Shown: piece by piece, positions 8,217 through 16,431 of the stretch | How positions within the stretch are numbered: position 1 is the stretch's first letter | Layout: each line of letters opens with the position of its first letter | NCBI GenBank assembly: GCA_944385665.1 | Contig: CALWYB010000001.1 | Location: 1-64,000, forward strand | Source of the DNA: an uncultured Oscillospiraceae bacterium | Lineage (GTDB): Bacteria; Bacillota; Clostridia; Oscillospirales; Oscillospiraceae | Direction: 5' to 3' | Length of the DNA stretch: 64,000 bases | Notes under the pieces: generated by a model | Told to the model about the DNA's origin: nothing | Seen by the model: only the letters and a program-made list of their open reading frames with translations | The model's database searches: none | Position numbers and translations under genes: made by a program

Positions 8217-11200
8217 TTACTTTCCGGCCACTTCCTGGGCAAAGCGCATCAGAATCTGGGCCACTTCGGCGCGGGTGGCGCCGCCGGTGGGATCCAGCTT
8301 GCTGCCGGTCTTGCCGGACAGCAGCTGCTCACCCACAGCCCACTCCACGGCCTTGGCCGCCCAGTCGGACACAGAGGCAGCATCGGCAAAGCCGTTGAGG
8401 CTGCCGGTGGCGCTCACGTCATAGCCCTTGTAAGCGGCGTAGCCGTTGAGGATCAGAGCCATCTGCTCCCGGGTGACGATATCGTCGGAACCAAACTGGC
8501 TGACGGAATAGCCGCTGACGATGCCCTTCTGGGTGGCCCACAGCACCGCATTGCGGTACCAGGCATTGCCGGGGACATCCTGGAAGGTCAGGCTGTCGGA
8601 GACGGCGGGATTGCCCTCCATGCTGTACAGCACGGTGACCAGCATGGCACGGGTCATCTGGATGTCGGGGCTGAAGGTGGTGGCGGTGGTGCCGCTGAAC
8701 AGCTTGTTCTCGTAGGCATAGACCACCGCGTCATAGTACCAGGCGCCGCTCTGCACATCGGTGAAGGGGAGCTTGCTCTCTCTGACAAACGTGGCGCTGA
8801 CGGTCACATCGGAGGCGGGCATGATGAAGGTGTACTTGCCGCTGGCTTCACTCACCGCAACGGCATTGCCCTGAGCGTCCTTCACGATGATCTCACCCAG
8901 CACGTATCCCTCATCCGGGGTCACGGTCAGGGTGACCTTGTTATCCTTGGCTGCTGTGTCCCGGTCCGCCTGCACAGAGCCGTGGGCGCTGGCGGTCACG
9001 TTGACATCATAGCGGATCACCACGCTGGTATTTTGCTCCGGGGCAAGCGCATAGACGGCTACGGTGCCGGACACCTCGCAGGCAGTAAGCAGCAGGGCCT
9101 GCCCCGTGGGGCTGTTCCCGGCAGAGATGAAGGCGAAGCCCTCCGGGGCCACGTCGCCGCCGGTGACCCACTTGTCCAGTTCCCCGTCGTCATACTCTTC
9201 CGAGCCGGGGACCACAGAAGTAAAGTCCCGGGAGTTGATGTAGTTCACATAGGAGACATGGTCGGGGTTGGTAATGTCATAGACCATCACGCCGCCGGTG
9301 CGCTCCAGGGCAATGAAGGCGTAGATCTTGCCATCCACGGTGCCCACAGTGACGCTCTCCGCCTCGGGGCCCTTCTTACCGGAGCGGTCATCCAGGGTGG
9401 CGTTGTCGTTGGAGCAGTTGAAGTAGTCGGGGAGATACTGGGCGGTGAGGGCCTCAAAATCGGCACCGCTGGTGTAGACCTCCTGGATGCCGGAATCAGT
9501 GACCTCATAGAGGGTGAAGGAGCGGCCGCCGAAGAGGTAATCCTTGTTCTCGTTCAGGCCGTCGTAATCGGAGCTGTCAAAGAACACCACCTTGCCGGTA
9601 AGGCCGGAGTTCTCCGCCGTAATCTTGCCGGTGGGAGAGGCATCCTTCCCGTCCTTGAAGTTGCGCTCGTCCTCGTTGAGGTAGTCGCCCCATTCCCGGC
9701 TGTCGCCCTCGTTGGCGGTGAGCAGGTAGGTCTTTCCGTTTACCTGATAGGCGGCGATGCCGTCGGGCATCCGGATGCCCATGAGGCTCTCATAGGTCTG
9801 GGGATTATAGGCCTCGTCCTTTTTGTCGATGTCCACAGGGGTAGTGCTGTAATCCTCAAAACCGGCGGAGTAGATGCCGGTGAAGGTCTTGGTGGCCAGG
9901 TCCAGCACCGCAATGGCGTTGTTCTCCTGGAGGGTCACATAGGCCTTGCCGCCGGAGACAGCGATGTACTCGGGCTCCAGGTCCACAGAGGGGTTGGTGT
10001 CCTTCTTCAGAACGATACCGTCCGCCACCAGATCCTCACGCTGGAAATCAAAGGAATCAAAGGTCAACACAGTGGCGGTGCCGCTCTCCACGTCCACCAC
10101 GCTGACCGAGCCCTTGGGGTCGGTGATGCCCTCCCCGTAGCCCTGCCGGGGCTCGCCCTCGTCGGCGGTGAGGACGGTATTGTTGTCGGCGAAGGTCACC
10201 ATATCGGGCTGCACACCCACGGTGACCAGTTTCTCAAGGGTCAGGGAACCGTCGTCGTTGCAGGTGAACAGCGCCACCCGGCCGGTGTCGGCGTAGCCCG
10301 CCGCCTGGAGGGCCACTGCCAGGGTGGAGCCGTCGGGGGAGACGGCCACGGAGGTCATATCGCCGTAGGTGAAGGAATCCTTGCTCTCCACCAGGGACTT
10401 CACGTCAATGTCGTTGCCGTCCAGCAGGTCCACGGTGTCCTTCTCCTCCAGAGTCTTGAGGGGGATGGCGGTGAGCAGGCCGGACTGGCCGTTGACGGCG
10501 TAGGCCCAGCCGGTGATGGTGTTGTAGGAGACGATCTCCATGACGCCGCCGTCCACGTTGGTCATGCCGGCGTCGTAACCGGCCACCTTGGTCAAGTCCA
10601 GGCTGGCGGAGCCGTTCTCCTCGCCGGTGGTCTGCGCTCCGCCGTCGGCGTTCTTGGTGACGGTGAAGTGGTCGATGAGCTTGGAGTCGGGCTCCTCGCT
10701 GCTGCCACTCAGGTTATATACATTCACCGAGATGGTGTTCCCCTCCACGTCAAACAGGGCGTAGCTGGGGCTGTACTCCTGGTTGTACTCCTGATTGCCG
10801 TAGGGCAGGTTGCCTTCCAGGTAGGCGGCGGAACCGCTCTCCCCGTTGGCCAAGAGGGGATAATCGGCATTGTTGTTCTTGTCCAGCTCTTCAAAGGGAG
10901 TGTAATACTGCATGTCGCTGGCGCAGTTGCCGGTGAGGTAGATGGTGCCGTCGGGGTCATAGTAGGTGTCCAGAGCCTCGGCGTTGCGCTGTCCGTCTTT
11001 CAGCACGTAGCTGCGGGAGTAGACATGGTCGTGACCGGCCAGGACAAAGTCCACATCAAACTGATCCATGAGGGACTCAAAGCCGGCATCCACGTAGTTC
11101 TCAATATCGGAGTCGGCGGCGTGCTTGGCCACGGTCTCGGTGGACTTGTGGTGGGCCACGATGAGCCAGTCATACTGCCCGGCGTACTCGGTGGTGGCCG

Positions 11201-12359
11201 CAGTCAGGGTACGCTCAAAGTTTTCCACAATAGCCTCCGCCTCGGAGTTGTTCTGGGAGGCGCTGGGCACACTTTCGTTGCCAGCGTTCTCCTCGTCGTT
11301 GCCGCCGGGGTAGGCGCCGGTGTTCAGGGTAACAAAGAGCACGTTGTTGTAGAGGTAATAGTAGTTGCCCTTGGTTTCCATCTCCCGGCGCTCGGTGAAG
11401 TCGTAATAGCCGTCGGCGTTGAGGGTCACGCCGTTGCTCTCGCTGTTGTCGGAAATCTCGCTTTTCGTAGCCTGGATGTAGTTGCCGTGGCTCTGGCTGG
11501 TGCCGGAGTTCTGGCCCCGGAAGGTGGTCTTCACCTGCTCCAGCGTGTCCGCATCTCCGGCCTGGCCGTCCTCCGCCACGTCCATCTCATTGGGCAGGTT
11601 GAAGTGGTCGGCGAACATATAGTGCCGGTCGTGGTTGCCCACGGCGGGGGCGTAGGCGATGGAGGTCATCTCCTCAGGAGCGAAGAAGGCGGTGTACTCG
11701 CTGCTCCTGCCCCAGCTCTGGTCTTCCACCTGGTCGCCGGCGGAGACCATCAGGGTGGCGCCTGCCTTGGCCACCACCTCCATCATGGTGGCCCAGCCGG
11801 TCTGGTTGGTGCCGTCCGAGGAGTTCCAGCCCTTGTCATCATGGGACTTGTCCTCTTTGATCTGGGGGTCGCTGGTAAAGGCGAAGGTAAAGGAATCCTC
11901 CTCCGGGGTGGTGTAAGTATAGGTCTGTGACCAGTGCTCGCCGCCGTCGTTGGAGATCCGGTAGGTGTAAGTCGTGCCCGGCTCCAGGCCGTCCACGGTG
12001 GCCTTGCAGACCATCTTGCCGGTGTCGGTGTATTTGCTCTTGTCCACCTTGGTGGGTTCCGTCAGTTCGCTGACCGTGGCCTGCACCGTCCGGTTGCCAA
12101 ACTCGACCTTAGCGCTGATGGTACCGTCGGGGGCGTACCAGTTCAGGTTGATGGATTCTGTCGTCTCGCCGGGCTGGAGGGTCAGACTGTCCACTGCCTG
12201 GCCCTGCTCCACTGTCTGGCTGATCTGCTGGACCAGGTCGCCCACAGACTGCCCCAGCTGGGCTGCTCCCGCCGCGGGGATCAGCCCCAGCAGCAGGGTC
12301 CCGGTGAGGGCCGCACTTAGGCACCGTCCTCCCCAGTGTTTGAAATCCATTCCACGCAT
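8217..12359 (-). CDS. Surface-anchored metallophosphoesterase with anchor-I and SLH domains
   Basis: A 1380-aa exported protein. A signal peptide ends near residue 33 (LLLGLIPAAGAA). A fibronectin-like purple-acid-phosphatase N-domain (about 60-150) follows. The metallophosphoesterase domain (about 157-560) has D164, GDQ 208-210, GNHD 241-244, HH 403-404 and GHDH 442-445, a complete metal-ligand set. A long beta-propeller-like choice-of-anchor-I domain covers roughly 600-1100. A Listeria-Bacteroides-type repeat ending in FIMPASDVTVSATF comes next, then three SLH repeats bind it to the cell wall. ATG 12359 is chosen because GAGGAG lies 11 bases upstream. It probably releases phosphate from organophosphates outside the cell; substrate unknown. 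Confidence 0.88.
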   Translation of the reverse strand: MRGMDFKHWGGRCLSAALTGTLLLGLIPAAGAAQLGQSVGDLVQQISQTVEQGQAVDSLTLQPGETTESINLNWYAPDGTISAKVEFGNRTVQATVSELTEPTKVDKSKYTDTGKMVCKATVDGLEPGTTYTYRISNDGGEHWSQTYTYTTPEEDSFTFAFTSDPQIKEDKSHDDKGWNSSDGTNQTGWATMMEVVAKAGATLMVSAGDQVEDQSWGRSSEYTAFFAPEEMTSIAYAPAVGNHDRHYMFADHFNLPNEMDVAEDGQAGDADTLEQVKTTFRGQNSGTSQSHGNYIQATKSEISDNSESNGVTLNADGYYDFTERREMETKGNYYYLYNNVLFVTLNTGAYPGGNDEENAGNESVPSASQNNSEAEAIVENFERTLTAATTEYAGQYDWLIVAHHKSTETVAKHAADSDIENYVDAGFESLMDQFDVDFVLAGHDHVYSRSYVLKDGQRNAEALDTYYDPDGTIYLTGNCASDMQYYTPFEELDKNNNADYPLLANGESGSAAYLEGNLPYGNQEYNQEYSPSYALFDVEGNTISVNVYNLSGSSEEPDSKLIDHFTVTKNADGGAQTTGEENGSASLDLTKVAGYDAGMTNVDGGVMEIVSYNTITGWAYAVNGQSGLLTAIPLKTLEEKDTVDLLDGNDIDVKSLVESKDSFTYGDMTSVAVSPDGSTLAVALQAAGYADTGRVALFTCNDDGSLTLEKLVTVGVQPDMVTFADNNTVLTADEGEPRQGYGEGITDPKGSVSVVDVESGTATVLTFDSFDFQREDLVADGIVLKKDTNPSVDLEPEYIAVSGGKAYVTLQENNAIAVLDLATKTFTGIYSAGFEDYSTTPVDIDKKDEAYNPQTYESLMGIRMPDGIAAYQVNGKTYLLTANEGDSREWGDYLNEDERNFKDGKDASPTGKITAENSGLTGKVVFFDSSDYDGLNENKDYLFGGRSFTLYEVTDSGIQEVYTSGADFEALTAQYLPDYFNCSNDNATLDDRSGKKGPEAESVTVGTVDGKIYAFIALERTGGVMVYDITNPDHVSYVNYINSRDFTSVVPGSEEYDDGELDKWVTGGDVAPEGFAFISAGNSPTGQALLLTACEVSGTVAVYALAPEQNTSVVIRYDVNVTASAHGSVQADRDTAAKDNKVTLTVTPDEGYVLGEIIVKDAQGNAVAVSEASGKYTFIMPASDVTVSATFVRESKLPFTDVQSGAWYYDAVVYAYENKLFSGTTATTFSPDIQMTRAMLVTVLYSMEGNPAVSDSLTFQDVPGNAWYRNAVLWATQKGIVSGYSVSQFGSDDIVTREQMALILNGYAAYKGYDVSATGSLNGFADAASVSDWAAKAVEWAVGEQLLSGKTGSKLDPTGGATRAEVAQILMRFAQEVAGK

Positions 12360-12412
12360 GTGTGAAATCACTCCTCTTTGCCAAATACATAGACGCTTGG
12401 ATTGCATCTAGC

Positions 12413-12440
12413 AGTTTAGCAGACCCCACACGCCGCTCAA
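12413..12440 (-). promoter_or_regulatory. Promoter of the SLH phosphoesterase gene
   Basis: On the minus strand TTGAGC (12440-12435) and TAAACT (12418-12413) are 16 bases apart, about 55 bases before the start codon. Confidence 0.55.
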
Positions 12441-12564
12441 CAGTGCCCTTCCGTTATATTTTTGTAAAATGTTTGCACATCTGTCATGAGATCAAGCGGC
12501 TCAATCCCTCTATTTTTCGTGCCAAATGGGACAACTCATGATACAATATCAGTATTCCGTAAAA

Positions 12565-12604
12565 AAACAGCCGGCCCACTTCCCCGGGAGATCTCAGGCC
12601 GGCT
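12565..12604 (-). terminator. Orphan minus-strand terminator upstream of the nitrilase
   Basis: Read on the minus strand, AAGCCGGCCTGAG pairs imperfectly with GTGGGCCGGCT and is followed by seven T residues, a good intrinsic terminator. No minus-strand gene lies immediately upstream of it. On the plus strand it forms a hairpin in the nitrilase leader. It may block antisense transcription into the phosphoesterase promoter. Confidence 0.5.
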
Positions 12605-12637
12605 TGCGCACCAAATCAAGAAAGGACGATGGTCATC

Positions 12638-13465
12638 ATGAATCAATTCCTCGCCGGCGTCATCCAGCTGGACTCCCAAGACAACCTCCAGGCCAATCTG
12701 GACACCGCCGAAGCACTGGTCCGGGGTGCCGCCGCCCAGGGGGCCAAGCTCATCTGCATGCCGGAGAGCGTCCATTACGTGGGTCCCGGCATCCGGGAGA
12801 TCGCTGAGGAGGTCCCCGGCGGGCCCACCTTCCAGCGCTTTTCTGCTCTGGCCAAGGAGCTGCATGTGTGGCTCCACTGCGGCAGCATCTACGCCAAAAG
12901 CGTCGAGGAGCGCCCCTACAACTGCACCATGGTCATCAATCCCCAGGGTGAGCTGGTCGCCCACTATGAAAAGCTCCACCCCTTTGACGTATCCATCGGC
13001 AATGGCGGTCCCACGGTGCGGGAGTCCGACCGCATTCTGCCGGGCAGCCGGATCGTGACCGTGGATACGGGAGAGGTTGGACACCTGGGTCTCTCCATCT
13101 GCTACGACATGCGCTTTGGCGAGCTGTTCCGGATCATGGCTCTGGAGGGCGCCAACATCCTCCTGTGTCCCGCCAACTTTACTCTGAACACCGGTAAAGA
13201 CCACTGGCTGCCCCTCCTGCGGGCTCGCGCCATCGAAAACGGCTGTTACGTCATTGCTCCGGGACAGATCGGCAAAAAGCCCCGCTTCCAGGCCTACGGC
13301 CACTCCATGGTCATCGACCCCTGGGGCAATGTGACCGCCTGCGCCTCGGACCGTACCTGCTTCTTCACCGCGGAGATCGACCTGGACTACGTTCAGACCG
13401 TTCGACAGCAGCTGTTTACCCTGGAGAACCGCCGCAGCGATCTGTACAAGCTGGAGCGGATATAA
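12638..13465 (+). CDS. Carbon-nitrogen hydrolase (nitrilase superfamily)
   Basis: This is a cytoplasmic amidase/nitrilase-fold enzyme. The Glu-Lys-Cys triad is visible: E in ICMPESVHYVG, K in YEKLHPFD, and C in LGLSICYDMRFGELFR. The pattern resembles Nit1/Nit2-type omega-amidases and deaminated-glutathione amidases. Length 275 aa is normal. ATG 12629 is also in frame, but it lies too close to AAAGGA (12620-12625); ATG 12638 gives the better spacing and the family-like start. It stands alone between SLH genes on the other strand and shares a terminator with the next one. The exact substrate cannot be read from sequence. Confidence 0.85.
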   Translation: MNQFLAGVIQLDSQDNLQANLDTAEALVRGAAAQGAKLICMPESVHYVGPGIREIAEEVPGGPTFQRFSALAKELHVWLHCGSIYAKSVEERPYNCTMVINPQGELVAHYEKLHPFDVSIGNGGPTVRESDRILPGSRIVTVDTGEVGHLGLSICYDMRFGELFRIMALEGANILLCPANFTLNTGKDHWLPLLRARAIENGCYVIAPGQIGKKPRFQAYGHSMVIDPWGNVTACASDRTCFFTAEIDLDYVQTVRQQLFTLENRRSDLYKLERI

Positions 13466-13487
13466 CTTTTTTCTCTGACAAGCCAAA

Positions 13488-13522
13488 AAGGGCCGCGCGG
13501 CAAATTGCCGCGCGGCCCTTCT
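13488..13522. terminator. Bidirectional terminator, nitrilase / SLH hydrolase
   Basis: GGGCCGCGCGGCAA / TTGCCGCGCGGCCC is a perfect stem with T runs on both sides. A near-identical copy lies at 15875-15909. Confidence 0.9.
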
Positions 13523-14044
13523 GTTTCTGTCTAATGATTTCTGTTTTCAGGCAACATTCTGGCAGAAGCGCATCAGGATCTGAGCTACCTCGGCCCGGGT
13601 GGCGCCGCCGGTGGGATCCAGCTTGCCGCCGGTCTTGCCGGACAGCAGGGACTCGCCGACCGCCCACTCCACGGAGTCCAGCGCCCAATTGGAGATGGAC
13701 TTCACATCGGAGAAGCCGCTCACACTGCCCTGGGCACTCACATCATAGCCCTTGTTCTTGGCATAGCCATACAGGATCAGGGCCATCTGCTCCCGGGTGA
13801 CAATGTCATCGGAGCCAAACTCGCTGGTGGAATAGCCGCTGACGATCCCCTTCTGGGTGGCCCACAGCACCGCATTGCGGTACCAGGCATTGCTGGCCAC
13901 ATCCTGGAAGGACAGGCTGCCGGACACGGCGGGGTTGCCCTCCATGCTGTACAGCACGGTGACCAGCATGGCGCGGGTCATCTGGGTGTCGGGGCTGAAG
14001 GTGGTGGCAGAGGTGCCGTTGAAGAGCTTGTTGGCGTAGGCATA
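13488..14044. repeat. Direct repeat copy 1 (SLH domains plus terminator)
   Basis: This block matches 15875-16431 without gaps at a constant offset of 2387 bases, with only scattered single-base differences by eye. It includes the terminator, the stop codon and the code for about 162 identical C-terminal residues of two SLH proteins. Recent duplication or gene conversion is implied. Confidence 0.92.
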
Positions 14045-15478
14045 GTTCACCGCACTATAATACCAGGCATCCGCACCCACATCGGTAAAGGGCAGCTGGA
14101 CCTCGGTCTCCTCCTGGGCATCATGCACGGCCGCATAGTTGACCAGAGCCTTCAGCAGGGCATTGCACAGGTCCTGATCCACGTCCACGCCGCGGGTATC
14201 CTCCAGAGCGTCACGCTCGGGGTGCCACTGCAGAGCCAGGGCGAAGGTAGCGTCCTGATACTCCACCGCCTCGATGATGCCATCAGAGGACTTGGCTACC
14301 ACGGTCAGGCCGTCGCCCAGGTTCTCGGGATCGATGGACTGGTGATGGGCCGTGGCGATCAAGTCGATGCTGTTGCTGCCCACGATGTCGTAGAGCCACT
14401 TGGAATTCTCAGAGATACCGATGCCCTCATTGCTGGCGTCCAGCTTGTGGTAGCCGGTGCCGCCGCTGTGGATGAGGCCGTCGATCTGCACCCGCAGGTG
14501 GCCCTCTTCGCAGCCTTCGTCAAAGTCGGCGTAGGTGTTGGTCTCTTTGTCGTAGGGATTGCCCAGGCGGTTGCCCTCATCGTCATACATGGTGTAGCCG
14601 GTGTCCTGGACCGCATTCTTAAAGATCTCGGGGAGCTCAATGCCATACTTCTCGCAGGCGGCCTTCAGCTTCACCATGTCCGCCTCAGAGGGGCCGGAGA
14701 GCACGCCAGTGACACGCGCGGGAGAAATCTCGCCGTTGAGCACCTTCTGGCCCAGGTAGTAGGGCACGTCCTGAATGAGGCCGCCGCCCATGGCTACGTT
14801 GAAGCCCTGCTCACCGCGGCACACCGCCAGCAGAGGCACATCCAGCTTTACTGCCTGCTGCATCAGATAGATGTCCGAGGTATCCCGGGCGTCGTTCCAG
14901 CCGGAGGAGCCGTGGGGGCTCTGGGTCTGATCGTACAGGCTGGGGTTCCAGTCTTCACCGCCGGTGAAGAAGATACCGTCCAGCTCGGACAGGACCTGTA
15001 CCGCTTCCTCCTCGGTCTTTACCTGAGGAAGGAACACCGCAATGGCGCCGTTGCGCTCAAAGGCCTCTGCAAAGCCCTTGTAATCGTCGCCGATCTCATC
15101 CTTTTTCCAGGAGATACCTACCACCGGACGGGGGGTGATCTTAGTGATTTCGATTTTGGTCACCACGCCGTCTTCCAGGGTCAGGTCAGCCGTAATGGCG
15201 TCGCCCAGATCCTCCGGAGTACCCAGGGCACTCTTCAGCCCCTCCAAAGAGGTGATGCCCTGGCCGGACACCTGAACTGTCTCAGCAACCGGTGCGGAGT
15301 AAACCACGTTGTACTCCAACTGGCCATCATCATTGATTACATACAGGATGGCGTCCTTCACGGTTCCATCCGACTGGGACGGCTGGGCATAGACGCCCAT
15401 GGTCAGCAGACCCAGCAGCAGGGAAAGCACCAATAGCATACTGAGCAGCCGTGTGGTTTTTTTGCCAGAGACATTCAT
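13547..15478 (-). CDS. Exported class I GATase-like (C26) hydrolase with SLH domains
   Basis: A 643-aa surface protein. The signal peptide (about residues 1-31) is followed by an 85-residue N-domain. A peptidase C26 domain (about 118-455) has the nucleophile in LLAVCRGEQGFNVAMGGG (C220), IATAHHQSI and QWHPE (H419, E421), so the triad is intact. The pattern resembles PuuD-type gamma-glutamyl hydrolases, which normally act in the cytoplasm. Three SLH repeats occupy the last 180 residues. ATG 15478 follows AAGGAGGG; the ORF extension upstream is non-coding. A gamma-glutamyl amide or peptide substrate outside the cell is likely but unproven. Confidence 0.87.
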   Translation of the reverse strand: MNVSGKKTTRLLSMLLVLSLLLGLLTMGVYAQPSQSDGTVKDAILYVINDDGQLEYNVVYSAPVAETVQVSGQGITSLEGLKSALGTPEDLGDAITADLTLEDGVVTKIEITKITPRPVVGISWKKDEIGDDYKGFAEAFERNGAIAVFLPQVKTEEEAVQVLSELDGIFFTGGEDWNPSLYDQTQSPHGSSGWNDARDTSDIYLMQQAVKLDVPLLAVCRGEQGFNVAMGGGLIQDVPYYLGQKVLNGEISPARVTGVLSGPSEADMVKLKAACEKYGIELPEIFKNAVQDTGYTMYDDEGNRLGNPYDKETNTYADFDEGCEEGHLRVQIDGLIHSGGTGYHKLDASNEGIGISENSKWLYDIVGSNSIDLIATAHHQSIDPENLGDGLTVVAKSSDGIIEAVEYQDATFALALQWHPERDALEDTRGVDVDQDLCNALLKALVNYAAVHDAQEETEVQLPFTDVGADAWYYSAVNYAYANKLFNGTSATTFSPDTQMTRAMLVTVLYSMEGNPAVSGSLSFQDVASNAWYRNAVLWATQKGIVSGYSTSEFGSDDIVTREQMALILYGYAKNKGYDVSAQGSVSGFSDVKSISNWALDSVEWAVGESLLSGKTGGKLDPTGGATRAEVAQILMRFCQNVA

Positions 15479-15601
15479 GTTAAGCCCTCCTTTTCTTCCC
15501 CATTTGTGCAATGGGATTCCAAAGATACTTGCATTTTTGTTCCCGCTTTTATTTTCTTCTGCCAGGGAACAAAATCAACATATCCTTGGCCGTTTGAATG
15601 T

Positions 15602-15631
15602 ATTATACCTTCCTTCTTTTGCCCCTGTCAA
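15602..15631 (-). promoter_or_regulatory. Promoter of the SLH C26 hydrolase gene
   Basis: TTGACA (15631-15626), 18 bases, TATAAT (15607-15602) on the minus strand. It is preceded by AAAAAGA, exactly as in the promoter of the next SLH gene. The leader is about 120 bases. The AT-rich stretch 15632-15874 upstream shows no gene. Confidence 0.82.
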
Positions 15632-15874
15632 TCTTTTTGTTTTAGCTGCACAATTTATGAAATCTGTTTTAAAACCAATTTATGTGATTTTTCTTTTTCA
15701 GCCAGCATAATTCCATTCTTTTCTTTCATATTTATTCTGAGAAAAAAGAATTTTCCGCACGTCTTCCCTGGCAAGGATGCAGGCTCGGCATGGTGTTTTC
15801 TTGCTTGAATTTGAATTTTCTTTTATCTCCTGTATGCATGTATAGATTCTTTCCCCTCGCCTTATGAGTGCAAA

Positions 15875-15910
15875 GAGGGCCGCGCAGCAAACTGCCGCGC
15901 GGCCCTTCTG
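15875..15910 (-). terminator. Terminator of the SLH carboxypeptidase gene
   Basis: GGGCCGCGC(A)GC / GC(C)GCGCGGCCC stem with a T-rich flank; second copy of the terminator at 13488. Confidence 0.82.
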
Positions 15911-16431
15911 TTTCTGTCTTATGATTTTTGTTTTCAGGCAACATTCTGGCAGAAGCGCATCAGGATCTGAGCTACTTCGGCCCGGGTGGCGCCGCCGGTG
16001 GGATCCAGCTTGCCGCCGGTCTTGCCGGACAGCAGGGACTCGCCGACCGCCCACTCCACGGAGTCCAGCGCCCAATTGGAGATGGACTTCACATCGGAGA
16101 AGCCGCTCACACTGCCCTGGGCGCTCACATCATAGCCCTTGTTCTTGGCATAGCCATACAGGATCAGCGCCATCTGCTCCCGGGTTACGATGTCATCGGA
16201 GCCAAACTCGCTGGTGGAATAGCCGCTGACGATCCCCTTCTGAGTCGCCCACAGCACCGCATTGCGGTACCAGGCATTGCTGGCCACATCCTGGAAGGAC
16301 AGGCTGCCGGACACGGCGGGATTGCCCTCCATGCTGTACAGCACGGTGACCAGCATGGCACGGGTCATCTGTGTGTCGGGGCTGAAGGTGGTGGCAGAGG
16401 TGCCGTTGAAGAGCTTGTTGGCATAGGCATA
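15875..16431. repeat. Direct repeat copy 2 (SLH domains plus terminator)
   Basis: Partner of the block at 13488-14044. The two encoded SLH regions are identical in amino-acid sequence from YAYANKLFNGTS to the C-terminus. Confidence 0.92.

Noticed and set aside
8982..11930. A 982-codon plus-strand open frame opposite the SLH phosphoesterase
   Set aside because: Antisense shadow with repetitive Gly/Val/His composition; the minus-strand frame has signal peptide, metal motifs and SLH domains.
13488..16431. The SLH direct repeat as an insertion sequence or transposon
   Set aside because: There is no transposase, no terminal inverted repeat and no target duplication. The repeat is made of SLH coding sequence and a terminator.
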